Source: Haloarcula sp.
GTDB lineage: Archaea; Halobacteriota; Halobacteria; Halobacteriales; Haloarculaceae
DNA length: 7,275 nucleotides
NCBI GenBank assembly: GCA_028275075.1
Contig: JAQCNK010000310.1
Span: 1-7,275, forward strand
Direction of reading: 5' to 3'
Within the stretch, counting starts at the first letter, position 1; the number at the start of each line of letters is the position of its first letter. Below the pieces are notes generated by a model. The model was given only the letters and a program-made list of their open reading frames with translations. It was not told where the DNA came from and searched no databases. Position numbers and translations under genes: made by a program. Shown piece after piece: positions 1-6,130 of the stretch.

Positions 1-54
1 TGCTGTGCCTGCTTCTATAACTTACGGGAACAGCTCGGCACGGAATAATTACTA

Positions 55-594
55 TCAAGCATCTTCTAGCAGCATGCCGAGATACGAGGTCCGGATCTGT
101 TTGTCGGGGTTTAGGCCCAGTTCTCGAAGGACCTCGTAAGCGCCCTCGCGCGCTGCCTCGACACCGTCCTCGTCAGTCTCGGTCTCCACTTCCACGAACT
201 CGCCGACATCCTCGACGGCGTCCAGCGTTATCGTGTAACCGTCGTAACGGTAGAACCGCCGGTCCTTCTCAACTGTCGCGGCCGGCGAAAACCCCACCTT
301 CTCGACGATGGTGTCGGCAGTCTCGCCGTCGTCGACGCCGGTCTCGTACTCCTCGCGGGTCTTTGACTCGGCCTCGACCAGCGGGCCCTTGTAGGTGATG
401 CGGGCTTCGGTGTCGTCATCGCTCGTCTCCCGTCGCACCCGAAGGGCCTCGTCCGTCTCGGCAAAGTCCCGGTGAGGTGCGTCGTAATACGTATCGACCT
501 GCACGACATCACCCGTCTGCGTAGCGCCAAGTTCGTCGAGACGGTCGGCGACTCCGCTTCGGTCGGCGGCGACTTTCACTTCGACTTCGTACAT
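55..594 (-). CDS. cyaB: CYTH-domain protein, class IV adenylate cyclase (CyaB) family
   Basis: The 179-aa soluble protein is a complete CYTH (triphosphate tunnel metalloenzyme) domain. Visible hallmarks are the N-terminal ExExK signature (E3, E5, K7), the basic strand ALRVRRE (50-56), ITYKGP (66-71), KTREEYE (78-84), KDRRFYRY (110-117) and the metal-binding acidic strand around D125-E137 (EDVGEFVEVE). The family binds a triphosphate substrate with divalent metal inside a beta barrel. Members make cAMP from ATP or hydrolyse thiamine triphosphate, tripolyphosphate or other triphosphates, and the sequence alone does not say which. Archaeal genomes usually label this form class IV adenylate cyclase, but a cAMP role in haloarchaea is not something I can support here. 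I chose ATG 594 because it places the ExExK motif at the extreme N-terminus as in the family, and a TTTTT box sits 25 nt upstream of it. A TTG at 621 would add nine residues but overlaps that box. The gene follows an ABC exporter permease after 49 nt on the same strand. Confidence 0.88.
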   Translation of the reverse strand: MYEVEVKVAADRSGVADRLDELGATQTGDVVQVDTYYDAPHRDFAETDEALRVRRETSDDDTEARITYKGPLVEAESKTREEYETGVDDGETADTIVEKVGFSPAATVEKDRRFYRYDGYTITLDAVEDVGEFVEVETETDEDGVEAAREGAYEVLRELGLNPDKQIRTSYLGMLLEDA

Positions 595-618
595 GATGGC
601 GTCGTCGGCCGCGCCGCG

Positions 619-626
619 CAAAAACG
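619..626 (-). promoter_or_regulatory. Candidate TATA box for the CYTH gene
   Basis: On the minus strand a TTTTT run (complement of A620-A624) stands in an otherwise GC-rich gap and ends 25 nt before ATG 594. This is the spacing expected for an archaeal TATA box serving a leaderless or near-leaderless transcript. It suggests that the CYTH gene can be transcribed separately from the upstream ABC genes. Confidence 0.5.
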
Positions 627-643
627 ATGTGATACCCCGGCAA

Positions 644-2251
644 TCAGACGCCGTCCAGGGTCATCGAGTCGAACCGCGACACTGCGTAGCCATAGCCCAG
701 GAGTCCGGCGACGGCGTAGATAGCCAGGCCGACGAGCCAGACGATGGCGGCGAGCACGGGGGCCAGCTCGCCGTCGAGTGCGATAGTGAGTGCCAGCCAG
801 AGGCCGAAGGTCCCGCCGCCGAAAAACAGCCCGCCACCGAACATGAACCCCATCAGAACCAGTTGCGAGGGATGGGCGCGCTCGACGTTCATATACTCGT
901 GGCGCTCGAACTGTGGCGAGAACGCGCCGATGCCCAGCGCCAGGCCGGCCGCTGCGGGAACGGTGACCAGCGCGCTGGCGGCGACCGCGATGGCACCAAT
1001 CGGCTCCGGACCCAGCGGTGCGACCGCGAGTGCGACGGCGGCCAGTCCGAGCCCGAGGACCGAGCCCGCCACGACGCGGCCGCGAAGCAGCGACGCCGTC
1101 GACTTGACGCTCGTGAGGACGAGCGGTAACTGGTCGCGGTCGTCTCCCAGCGGGTTCAGACAGTACGTCGAACCGGCCAGCACCGCCCCGGCGCCGACCA
1201 GCAACGGCGGGCCGACGGTCAGGAACACGTCGGGCTCGACGATGAGAAAGAAGCTCCCGGGTATCAGCCCCATGAACACGGGAAAGACATGGGCGAGTGT
1301 TTTGGGGTCCCGAACGGTCCCAATCAGGTGGCGCCAGCCGAGTCGGCCCGCCCGCCAGCGCGCGAGTGGGTCAGGGACGGCCCGCGTCGCCGACTCGCCG
1401 CTGTCGACATCGTCGTCCCGCAGGAGTAGCGCCGTCTCGACACGCGTGGTCGCCGCGAGCCCGACGGGCACCGCGAGCAGGACGCTGACGGCCACGACGG
1501 CGCCGAGCGGCCGAAACGGGGTCCCAACGGGTGCGAGGACGGCGGCGGCGTAGGCCTGTAGCGGCCGGCCAGGCAGGAACGGTGGCACGCCGAAGCCGCC
1601 GAGAAACGAGGCGTCGTCGGGGAGGATGCTCTGGAGGACCATCTGCGTGCCCGCGAAGATGAGGACCATCACCACCGCGAAGAGCAGGAGCTTGGCCCAC
1701 GCGCCAAGGCGGGAGAGTACGCCGACGTACCGCAGTGTCGCACCGCCAGCCCGGCCTGCGAGGGTCGCTGTCAAGAGCATCGCGAACAGGCCCACTCCCA
1801 GCAGGAGCGGAACCACCGGGTCCCTGGCACCGTACCCGACGAGGACGAGCCCGCCGACCAGTGGCGGGACGATCAGGATGGCCGTCTGGACGAGCTCGCT
1901 CCACAGCCTCCCGAGCGTGACTGCCCGCGGCGGCATCGAGGTCCGGACCAGCGCTCCGATCTCCCCGATACGGTTCTGGTTGAGAGCGCTGGCCCCGCCC
2001 AGATAGAGCCCAGCGACGGCGACTGTTCCGGTGAGCATGCCGAGCGACCCAAGCGGCGGAGCACCGGCCGCGAGCGCCCGTCCCAGTCCCGTCGCAGGCC
2101 CAAACAGAGACACCGGGAACGCCACACCGAACATCAGGAGGGAGACACCGAGCCCAGCGACGCGTCGCCAGCTCCCGGTCAGCCGGCGCCAGCTCGCTCG
2201 CAGTTCCGCCACCGCGGCGGTACGCGCCCTACGGAGGTCTGTGCGCCACAT
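644..2251 (-). CDS. ABC-2 type exporter permease, large haloarchaeal form
   Basis: The 535-aa protein is an integral membrane protein. After a basic, Arg-rich cytoplasmic N-terminus (about residues 1-30) I see roughly twelve hydrophobic segments rich in Leu, Val, Ala and Gly. They are divided by a hydrophilic central stretch around residues 270-310 (DDDVDSGES...RWRAGRLGWRHL) into two halves of about six segments each. The last segments are Gly-rich (for example GFMFGGGLFFGGG). This fits a permease with two fused half-transporter units, which would pair with the ATPase encoded immediately upstream. ATG 2251 directly follows the ATPase stop TGA (2254-2252) with no gap, so the two are almost certainly co-transcribed and translationally coupled. 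The substrate cannot be read from sequence. Export of a lipid, peptide, drug or copper-type ligand is possible for the family. The assignment rests on topology and context more than on a diagnostic motif. Confidence 0.85.
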   Translation of the reverse strand: MWRTDLRRARTAAVAELRASWRRLTGSWRRVAGLGVSLLMFGVAFPVSLFGPATGLGRALAAGAPPLGSLGMLTGTVAVAGLYLGGASALNQNRIGEIGALVRTSMPPRAVTLGRLWSELVQTAILIVPPLVGGLVLVGYGARDPVVPLLLGVGLFAMLLTATLAGRAGGATLRYVGVLSRLGAWAKLLLFAVVMVLIFAGTQMVLQSILPDDASFLGGFGVPPFLPGRPLQAYAAAVLAPVGTPFRPLGAVVAVSVLLAVPVGLAATTRVETALLLRDDDVDSGESATRAVPDPLARWRAGRLGWRHLIGTVRDPKTLAHVFPVFMGLIPGSFFLIVEPDVFLTVGPPLLVGAGAVLAGSTYCLNPLGDDRDQLPLVLTSVKSTASLLRGRVVAGSVLGLGLAAVALAVAPLGPEPIGAIAVAASALVTVPAAAGLALGIGAFSPQFERHEYMNVERAHPSQLVLMGFMFGGGLFFGGGTFGLWLALTIALDGELAPVLAAIVWLVGLAIYAVAGLLGYGYAVSRFDSMTLDGV

Positions 2252-3004
2252 TCAGTCCCACGCCGCCTCGCGGCTGGTCAGTTCGAGGAAGGCATCCTCC
2301 AGATCTGTTTCCGTTCCGCCGTCATCGGCCCGGTCGACAAGCGTTGCCGGTGTCCCGGTAGCCACCAGATCGCCGTCGTGGAGCACACCGACCTCGTCGG
2401 CGATCTCCTCGACCACCGGGAGGATGTGTGTCGAGAGGAAGACGGTGGTTCCGTCGGCAGTGTCGACGATGAGTTCCCGAAGGGTCCTGGCGGCCCGCGG
2501 GTCGAGCCCGCTAGTGGGTTCGTCCAGAAAGACCACGTCAGGGTCGTGCTGGACCGCTTGGACGAACGCTGTCTTCTGGCGCATCCCCTTCGAGTAGCCG
2601 TCAACGCGCCGGTCGAGGTCCTCGGTGAGGTCGAGTCGGTCACAGAACTCCAGCGCTCGGCCGGCCACGCTATCCCACGACATATCCCGTAGCTCCGCCG
2701 CGAAGCGGAGCTGTTCGCGCCCGGTCAGTTCCGTATACAGCGGCGGCTCTTCTGGGAGCAAGCCGACGTGGTCGACTAGGTCACGTCGGTCTTCGACGGC
2801 GGTCCCGGCCACCGTCGCCGTTCCCGAGGTCGGTTCGACGAGTCCGGTCAGCATCCGCATCGTCGTTGTCTTCCCGGCGCCGTTCGGGCCGAGGAAACCA
2901 AAGACTGTGCTGGGGCCGATGGAGAGCGACAGCGAGTCGACGGCCAGGGTCGATCCGTACTGCTTGGAGAGCGATTGCGCGTCGACAGCGGGTGGATCTG
3001 GCAT
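2252..3004 (-). CDS. ABC transporter ATP-binding protein, ABC-2/CcmA-like
   Basis: The 250-aa protein is a complete ABC nucleotide-binding subunit that powers transport by the adjacent permease on the cytoplasmic face of the membrane. Motifs in order are Walker A GPNGAGKTT (39-47), a Q-loop region reading GLLPEEPPLY (81-90) with Glu where many ABC proteins have Gln (common in the ABC-2 exporter branch), the ABC signature YSKGMRQK (137-144), Walker B VVFLDEP (157-163) with catalytic E162, the D-loop SGLDP (165-169) and the H-loop H193 in STH. The signature starts YSKGM rather than LSGGQ, which is typical of multidrug/ABC-2 type ATPases. It is first in the operon, followed without gap by the permease. 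ATG 3004 is preferred because the family fold starts within about ten residues and a TATA-like run lies at the leaderless distance. I cannot name the substrate. Confidence 0.95.
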   Translation of the reverse strand: MPDPPAVDAQSLSKQYGSTLAVDSLSLSIGPSTVFGFLGPNGAGKTTTMRMLTGLVEPTSGTATVAGTAVEDRRDLVDHVGLLPEEPPLYTELTGREQLRFAAELRDMSWDSVAGRALEFCDRLDLTEDLDRRVDGYSKGMRQKTAFVQAVQHDPDVVFLDEPTSGLDPRAARTLRELIVDTADGTTVFLSTHILPVVEEIADEVGVLHDGDLVATGTPATLVDRADDGGTETDLEDAFLELTSREAAWD

Positions 3005-3027
3005 TTATACGCGATTTTACGACGTGT

Positions 3028-3037
3028 AGAAAAAACC
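3028..3037 (-). promoter_or_regulatory. Candidate TATA box for the ABC exporter operon
   Basis: The minus strand carries a run of six T (complement of A3030-A3035) preceded by a purine-rich TAAGG stretch that could act as a BRE. The run ends 25 nt before ATG 3004, so transcription would start at or very near the start codon, as is usual in haloarchaea. Confidence 0.55.
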
Positions 3038-3110
3038 TTACTTCTCGTGCCTATGCCCGCGGTCAGATAGCAGACAGTCAGAAGTGGGGACGCTCTCGTT
3101 GGGACCGCGA

Positions 3111-3118
3111 GTTTTACT
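3111..3118 (+). promoter_or_regulatory. Candidate TATA box for the dehydratase gene
   Basis: The sequence GTTTTACT is centred about 28 nt upstream of ATG 3142 and implies a leaderless transcript. Between box and ATG there is a short dyad, ACCCC (3126-3130) and GGGGT (3137-3141), that could be an operator or could be chance in GC-rich DNA. The box supports ATG 3142 and argues against the much longer upstream reading of the same frame. Confidence 0.5.
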
Positions 3119-3141
3119 GTGTTCGACCCCGCGTTGGGGGT

Positions 3142-4173
3142 ATGGACGGTCGTTACGAGCCGGTCGAGTCACCAGACGAGACGACCGTCTTCCCGTATCA
3201 CGACCTAACGCCGCCGACGACGGCCGACGTGGTCCGAGCGCGGTCAGTCGTCTCGCGGCATCTACCCGAAACGCCGCTGGTCCGAAGCGAATATCTGTCG
3301 GCGGCGACGGACGCCGACGTCTACCTCAAGCGCGAGGACACGCTGCCGACGGGCGCGTTCAAGGTCCGCGGCGGGGTCAATCTGCTGTCGTCGCTCGGAG
3401 CGGAGTTCCGCGAACGCGGTGTCCTCGCTGCGAGTTCCGGCAACCATGGCCTCTCCATCGCGTGGGCTGGTCGGGAGTTTGACGTGCCCGTCACTATCGG
3501 TGTTCCCGATGACGCCAACGCAGGGAAAGTCGGAGCGATGGAACAGCTCGGTGCCGATGTTGTTCGCCACGGGCCGGACTATGACGCCGCTCGCGAGCAC
3601 ATCGAGTCGCTCGCCGCCGAGAGCGGCAAGCGCTACGTCCACTCGGGTAACGAGCCGAAACTGCTCGCCGGCGTCGGCACTGCCGGGCTGGAAGTGGTCG
3701 ACGCACTCCCGGAGGTGGACCGACTCTACTCCCCTATCGGCGGGGGCACGTCCGCGGTCGGCTACTGTCTTACCGTCGGCGAATTGACCGACGCCGACAT
3801 CATCGGCGTCCAGTCGGCCGCCGCCCCGGCGATGCATCGAGCCTACCACGAGGACACGCTCGCGCCACACGACCGCATGACGACCAGCGCCGAGGGCGTT
3901 GCAACGCGTGTCCCGTTCGCGCTCACAACCGATCTCCTCCAAGACGGGCTGGCGGACTTTCAGCTGGTCTCCGAGGATGCCATCGAAGACGCCGTTGCAC
4001 GGCTGTTCACCAAGGAGCGGATCGTCATGGAGGGCGCCTGTGGCACCGGTGTCGCGGCTGTGCTACAAGCCGACGACATTGCTGGCGAGACCGTCGTCGT
4101 CCCCGTATCGGGCCGGAATATCGCCCACGAGAGGCTCGACGCAATCCTCGAAGCGTACGATGGCTCGGCCTGA
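3142..4173 (+). CDS. PLP-dependent threonine/serine dehydratase-family enzyme
   Basis: The 343-aa protein is a fold-type II PLP enzyme related to threonine ammonia-lyase (TdcB/IlvA catalytic domain), which removes water and then ammonia from threonine or serine to give a 2-oxo acid. The Schiff-base lysine is K74 in TGAFKVRGG (70-78), preceded by the family's YLKRED (61-66). SSGNHG (98-103) holds the PLP ring and carboxylate. GGGTSAVG (200-207) is the phosphate-binding glycine loop. SGRNI (323-327) matches the conserved SGGN segment whose Ser contacts the pyridine nitrogen. No C-terminal ACT-like regulatory domain is present, so it resembles the short catabolic form rather than the isoleucine-feedback-regulated IlvA. 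Three substitutions are unusual: Ala for the common Ser before F-K, Thr as fourth residue of the glycine loop, and EGACGTG near residue 300 in place of the usual EGAGA. The substrate may therefore differ. I leave the symbol blank because ilvA, tdcB or an eutB-like role cannot be separated. ATG 3142 is chosen for promoter spacing. Confidence 0.88.
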   Translation: MDGRYEPVESPDETTVFPYHDLTPPTTADVVRARSVVSRHLPETPLVRSEYLSAATDADVYLKREDTLPTGAFKVRGGVNLLSSLGAEFRERGVLAASSGNHGLSIAWAGREFDVPVTIGVPDDANAGKVGAMEQLGADVVRHGPDYDAAREHIESLAAESGKRYVHSGNEPKLLAGVGTAGLEVVDALPEVDRLYSPIGGGTSAVGYCLTVGELTDADIIGVQSAAAPAMHRAYHEDTLAPHDRMTTSAEGVATRVPFALTTDLLQDGLADFQLVSEDAIEDAVARLFTKERIVMEGACGTGVAAVLQADDIAGETVVVPVSGRNIAHERLDAILEAYDGSA

Positions 4174-4215
4174 GAGGGCCGTCACCGACCGCGGCCACGT
4201 CGGACCGAAACGCTG

Positions 4216-4223
4216 TTCTTAAG
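4216..4223 (+). promoter_or_regulatory. Candidate TATA box for the FKBP gene
   Basis: TTCTTAAG is the only AT-rich stretch in the 74-nt gap after the dehydratase stop codon. It is centred about 28 nt upstream of ATG 4248, so the isomerase gene probably has its own leaderless transcript. Confidence 0.5.
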
Positions 4224-4247
4224 AGTGCCACGGCAGTCCTTCGAGAC

Positions 4248-5183
4248 ATGAGCAACGACTCCGAGGCCCAGGAGACAGAGTCAGTCGAAGACAACGCGGC
4301 CGACGAAGAGCCCGAGAGCGGATTCCAGTCCGGCGATGTCGTCAAACTCGCCTACACCGCGCGAACCGCCGACGACGACCAGCTCGTCGACACGACCGAC
4401 GAGGAGGTCGCCGCGGACGAGGGTATCGACACCGACGAGCAGGATTGGGGCCCGCGCACCATCGTGCTGGGAGAAGGCCACATCTTCCCGGATGTAGAGC
4501 AGGATGTCTTCGGGAAAGAAGTCGGTGACGAGGGCTCCGTGACCGTCTCTGCCGAGGACGCTTTCGGCGAATATGACGAGGACCAGGTCCGAACAGTCTC
4601 GAAAGACAAGATCGAGGAGGACGACCGCTACCCCGGTGCACAGGTCCAGATCGACGGCGATCAGGGCCGTCTTGAGACTATCATCGGCGGTCGTGCACGC
4701 GTCGACTTCAACCACCCACTGGCCGGTGAGGCCGTTGAGTACGAGTACGAGATTGTCAGCGAAGTCACCGACCGCGAGGAGAAGGCCCAGGGCATCCTCT
4801 CGCTGATGCTCGACGTCGAACTCGATGTCTGGTTCGAGCAGGAGACCGTCGAAGAAGAGCAGCTCGTCGAGAGTGACGACGACGAAGACGAAGAGAGTGA
4901 GCCCGAGTACGAAACCGTCGAAGTCGAGCAAGACACACTCTACATCGAGGCAACGCCCCAGCTGACGATGAATCAGCAGTGGATGATGGGCAAACAGCAG
5001 ATCGCCCAGCAGCTCACGCAACTGCTCGGCGTCGACCGCATCATCGCGCAGGAGGAAATCGGTGGCGGTATGGGTATGCCAGGCATGATGGGTGGCGGCC
5101 TCGGCGGCCTCGAAGAGCAGCTCGAAGACGCCGATGTCGACGCAGAAGAGATCGCAGAAGAACTCGAGAACGCCGGCGAGTAA
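4248..5183 (+). CDS. Long archaeal FKBP-type peptidyl-prolyl isomerase, SlyD-like
   Basis: The 311-aa cytoplasmic protein is a prolyl cis-trans isomerase and probable folding chaperone. Residues 1-25 are an acidic extension. The FKBP domain starts at GDVVKLAYTAR (29-39), with VLGEGHIFPDVEQ (73-85) and the AEDAFGEYD segment (102-110). The inserted-in-flap (IF) chaperone domain follows at about 111-151, and the FKBP fold closes with VDFNHPLAGEAVEYEYEI (152-169), very close to the SlyD VDxNHxLAG motif. Residues 170-311 form a C-terminal extension like that of long archaeal FKBPs, including an acidic linker and a Gln-rich amphipathic stretch (about 240-270). A Gly/Met-rich segment (272-287) and an acidic helix end the protein. 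There is no His-rich metal tail as in E. coli SlyD. The protein is far more acidic than bacterial homologues, fitting a salt-in cytoplasm. The acidic linker and Met-rich tail are discussed separately. Confidence 0.93.
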   Translation: MSNDSEAQETESVEDNAADEEPESGFQSGDVVKLAYTARTADDDQLVDTTDEEVAADEGIDTDEQDWGPRTIVLGEGHIFPDVEQDVFGKEVGDEGSVTVSAEDAFGEYDEDQVRTVSKDKIEEDDRYPGAQVQIDGDQGRLETIIGGRARVDFNHPLAGEAVEYEYEIVSEVTDREEKAQGILSLMLDVELDVWFEQETVEEEQLVESDDDEDEESEPEYETVEVEQDTLYIEATPQLTMNQQWMMGKQQIAQQLTQLLGVDRIIAQEEIGGGMGMPGMMGGGLGGLEEQLEDADVDAEEIAEELENAGE

Positions 5184-5194
5184 CGCGGAGCTTC

Positions 5195-5208
5195 CGGCTG
5201 GACAGCCG
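5195..5208 (+). terminator. Small hairpin after the FKBP stop codon
   Basis: CGGCT (5195-5199) and AGCCG (5204-5208) can pair around a GGAC tetraloop, starting 11 nt after the stop codon. No T tract follows, and archaeal termination usually depends on T-rich sequence, so a terminator role is only a possibility. It might instead protect the mRNA 3' end. Confidence 0.25.
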
Positions 5209-5261
5209 ACGCTATGGGGATGGTCGCGCCCGCCATGACCCACGCGTGGACAGGTCAGCCC

Positions 5262-5338
5262 TATACGGGTCGACACTGATAGATATTCGCCGGGGTCTGG
5301 CGAGCCGAATTCTATCAATCGTTCTGTCGACCCGTATA
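5262..5338. repeat. 77-bp imperfect inverted repeat with perfect 14-bp ends
   Basis: The outer arms TATACGGGTCGACA (5262-5275) and TGTCGACCCGTATA (5325-5338) are exact reverse complements. Inside them TGATAGA (5277-5283) pairs with TCTATCA (5311-5317), ATTC (5285-5288) with GAAT (5307-5310), and GCC (5289-5291) with GGC (5299-5301). The unpaired parts are C5276 opposite seven bases (5318-5324), a bulged T5284, a five-base bulge (5302-5306) and a seven-base loop (5292-5298). About 28 base pairs in 77 nt is far beyond chance for this position. I see no clear target-site duplication on either side. It could be a miniature inverted-repeat element, a remnant of an insertion sequence, a structured small RNA or a bidirectional termination/processing hairpin. 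The sequence does not decide among these. Confidence 0.8.
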
Positions 5339-5440
5339 AGCTCGGCGCAGTTATCGGCTGGTAAACGCCGCTTTCGTACCCAGATACATCTCGTCAGTTC
5401 ATCTCGCACACTTACATCTACAGGCGGAACAGGCCGAGTG

Positions 5441-5461
5441 CCCCGGGGCTTGTCCCCGAGG
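5441..5461 (-). terminator. GC-rich hairpin just after the RecA-like gene
   Basis: CGGGG (5444-5448) and CCCCG (5454-5458) pair around a five-base loop. After one C/A mismatch the stem extends by two more pairs (5441-5442 with 5460-5461). It begins 4 nt past the stop codon of the minus-strand gene. The stem has no T tract behind it on the minus strand, so its role in termination or 3'-end stability is inferred from position only. Confidence 0.35.
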
Positions 5462-5465
5462 TACT

Positions 5466-6095
5466 TCACGCGATGTCACGGCTCGTGTCGATATTGACCT
5501 GCTCAACTAAGTCGAGTTTGATGATGTCCTTGGGTGCGCGGCCGCCACGGAACTTCGGAATGGCCAGTTTGTTTTCGACTTCGTCGCCCATCGTGCGCGT
5601 TTTGAGCTGAAAGACGACATCGGCGAAGTGTTCAGTCGTATCCCGAAGCGGTGGGACGTCCCGGCCGTCGAGACAGTGCAGAATAGCCAGACTCTCTGTG
5701 TTGACGATGTGGGTCTGAAGATCGTTCATAAACGCTCGAAATCGAGAGTGGGGCTCCTGAGCTTCCAAGACATCCAGCGGGTCGACGATGAGATTCGAGC
5801 TCTCGGGGAGCGCGGAGACGAGTTTTCCAGTGTTGTCCAGCGGGGCCTCCCCGGAGACGTGTCGGACCGTCGGGTCACCGGTGTTGGTCGGCGTCTGCTC
5901 GATACTCGAAACGATGGACTCCGCGGTGCGGTCAAGTGAGAGCCACAGTGTCCCGCGCGTGGCCGTGAGTTCGTAGAGAAACAGCTCTGCTTGGCTCGCC
6001 GGCTGGGCCGTCAGCGCGACGATGCTCCCTGCTGGGATGCCACCGTCGAGCTTCCGGTCGAGGACATCGATGCCCGTCCGTAGCCGGTTCACCAT
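5466..6095 (-). CDS. RecA/KaiC/RAD55-like protein with degenerate Walker A (probable pseudo-ATPase)
   Basis: The 209-aa protein has the layout of a single RecA-like domain of the KaiC/GvpD/RAD55 group. It begins with the typical TGIDVLDRKLDGGIPAGS lead-in (7-24), where active members then have a GPPGSGKT-type loop. Here the loop reads AQPASQAE (30-37), so the nucleotide-binding Lys and Thr are replaced by Ala36 and Glu37 and the glycines are gone. A Walker B-like strand NLIVDPLDVL (101-110) keeps an Asp (D105). The C-terminus has PKFRGGRAP (180-188) and ends in IDTSRDIA (202-209), a tail I recognise as typical of haloarchaeal members. ATP hydrolysis is unlikely, so a binding, regulatory or scaffold role is inferred. 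The gene follows a MinD-like ATPase by 29 nt on the same strand and may be its partner. An AT-rich box overlapping the MinD-like stop could give it additional transcription of its own. Confidence 0.85.
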   Translation of the reverse strand: MVNRLRTGIDVLDRKLDGGIPAGSIVALTAQPASQAELFLYELTATRGTLWLSLDRTAESIVSSIEQTPTNTGDPTVRHVSGEAPLDNTGKLVSALPESSNLIVDPLDVLEAQEPHSRFRAFMNDLQTHIVNTESLAILHCLDGRDVPPLRDTTEHFADVVFQLKTRTMGDEVENKLAIPKFRGGRAPKDIIKLDLVEQVNIDTSRDIA

Positions 6096-6122
6096 ACTGT
6101 AGGCAATATTCCCGGGCTGTCC

Positions 6123-6130
6123 GATTAAAT
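6123..6130 (-). promoter_or_regulatory. Candidate internal TATA box for the RecA-like gene
   Basis: On the minus strand ATTTAATC overlaps the TAA stop codon of the MinD-like gene, and its TTTAAT core ends 28 nt before ATG 6095. The spacing suits a transcript with almost no leader. Co-transcription with the MinD-like gene across the 29-nt gap is equally possible, and the AT-richness may partly reflect the Asn-Ile-stop codons. Confidence 0.4.

Larger units (their letters stand above)
5184..5465. other. Intergenic region between convergent genes
   Basis: This 282-nt gap separates the FKBP gene (plus) from the RecA-like gene (minus). It holds a small hairpin just after the FKBP stop, a 77-bp imperfect inverted repeat in the middle, and a GC-rich hairpin at the minus-strand gene's 3' end. 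I saw no tRNA, no T-rich terminator tract and no credible protein-coding gene. CATCTCG occurs twice in close succession near 5386-5406, which may be chance. Confidence 0.6.

Noticed and set aside
1..54. Possible promoter or gene end at the left edge
   Set aside because: AT-rich words (CTATAAC, AATAATTA) are present, but with only 54 nt and no visible neighbouring gene I cannot assign strand or function.
744..1553. A 269-codon plus-strand frame inside the permease gene
   Set aside because: It is rich in Ser, Pro, Arg and Thr, as expected for a shadow frame of a GC-rich membrane-protein gene, and has no recognisable domain.
2866..3141. A 92-residue upstream extension of the dehydratase frame
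   Set aside because: It overlaps the 5' end of the ABC ATPase gene antisense, runs through both promoter boxes and has no dehydratase-like sequence.
3262..3942. A 226-codon minus-strand frame inside the dehydratase gene
   Set aside because: The plus-strand frame has PLP-enzyme motifs across the same span. The antisense product has no recognisable motif.
4281..5318. A 345-codon open frame on the minus strand, antisense to the FKBP gene
   Set aside because: Composition is that of the complement of a highly acidic GC-rich gene: runs of Leu, Val, Phe and Asp from complemented Glu/Asp codons. The plus-strand frame has clear FKBP motifs throughout.
5184..5465. Possible tRNA, snoRNA-like or CRISPR sequence in the convergent gap
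   Set aside because: There is no T-loop consensus, no C/D box pair and no regularly spaced direct repeats. Only the inverted repeat and two small hairpins stand out.
5212..5469. An 85-codon minus-strand frame whose ATG overlaps the RecA-like gene's stop as ATGA
   Set aside because: The overlap looks like translational coupling, but the product would be very basic and Arg-rich, which is unlike a haloarchaeal protein. Codon third positions are mixed, and the frame runs through both hairpins and the 77-bp inverted repeat. Conservation in relatives would change my mind.
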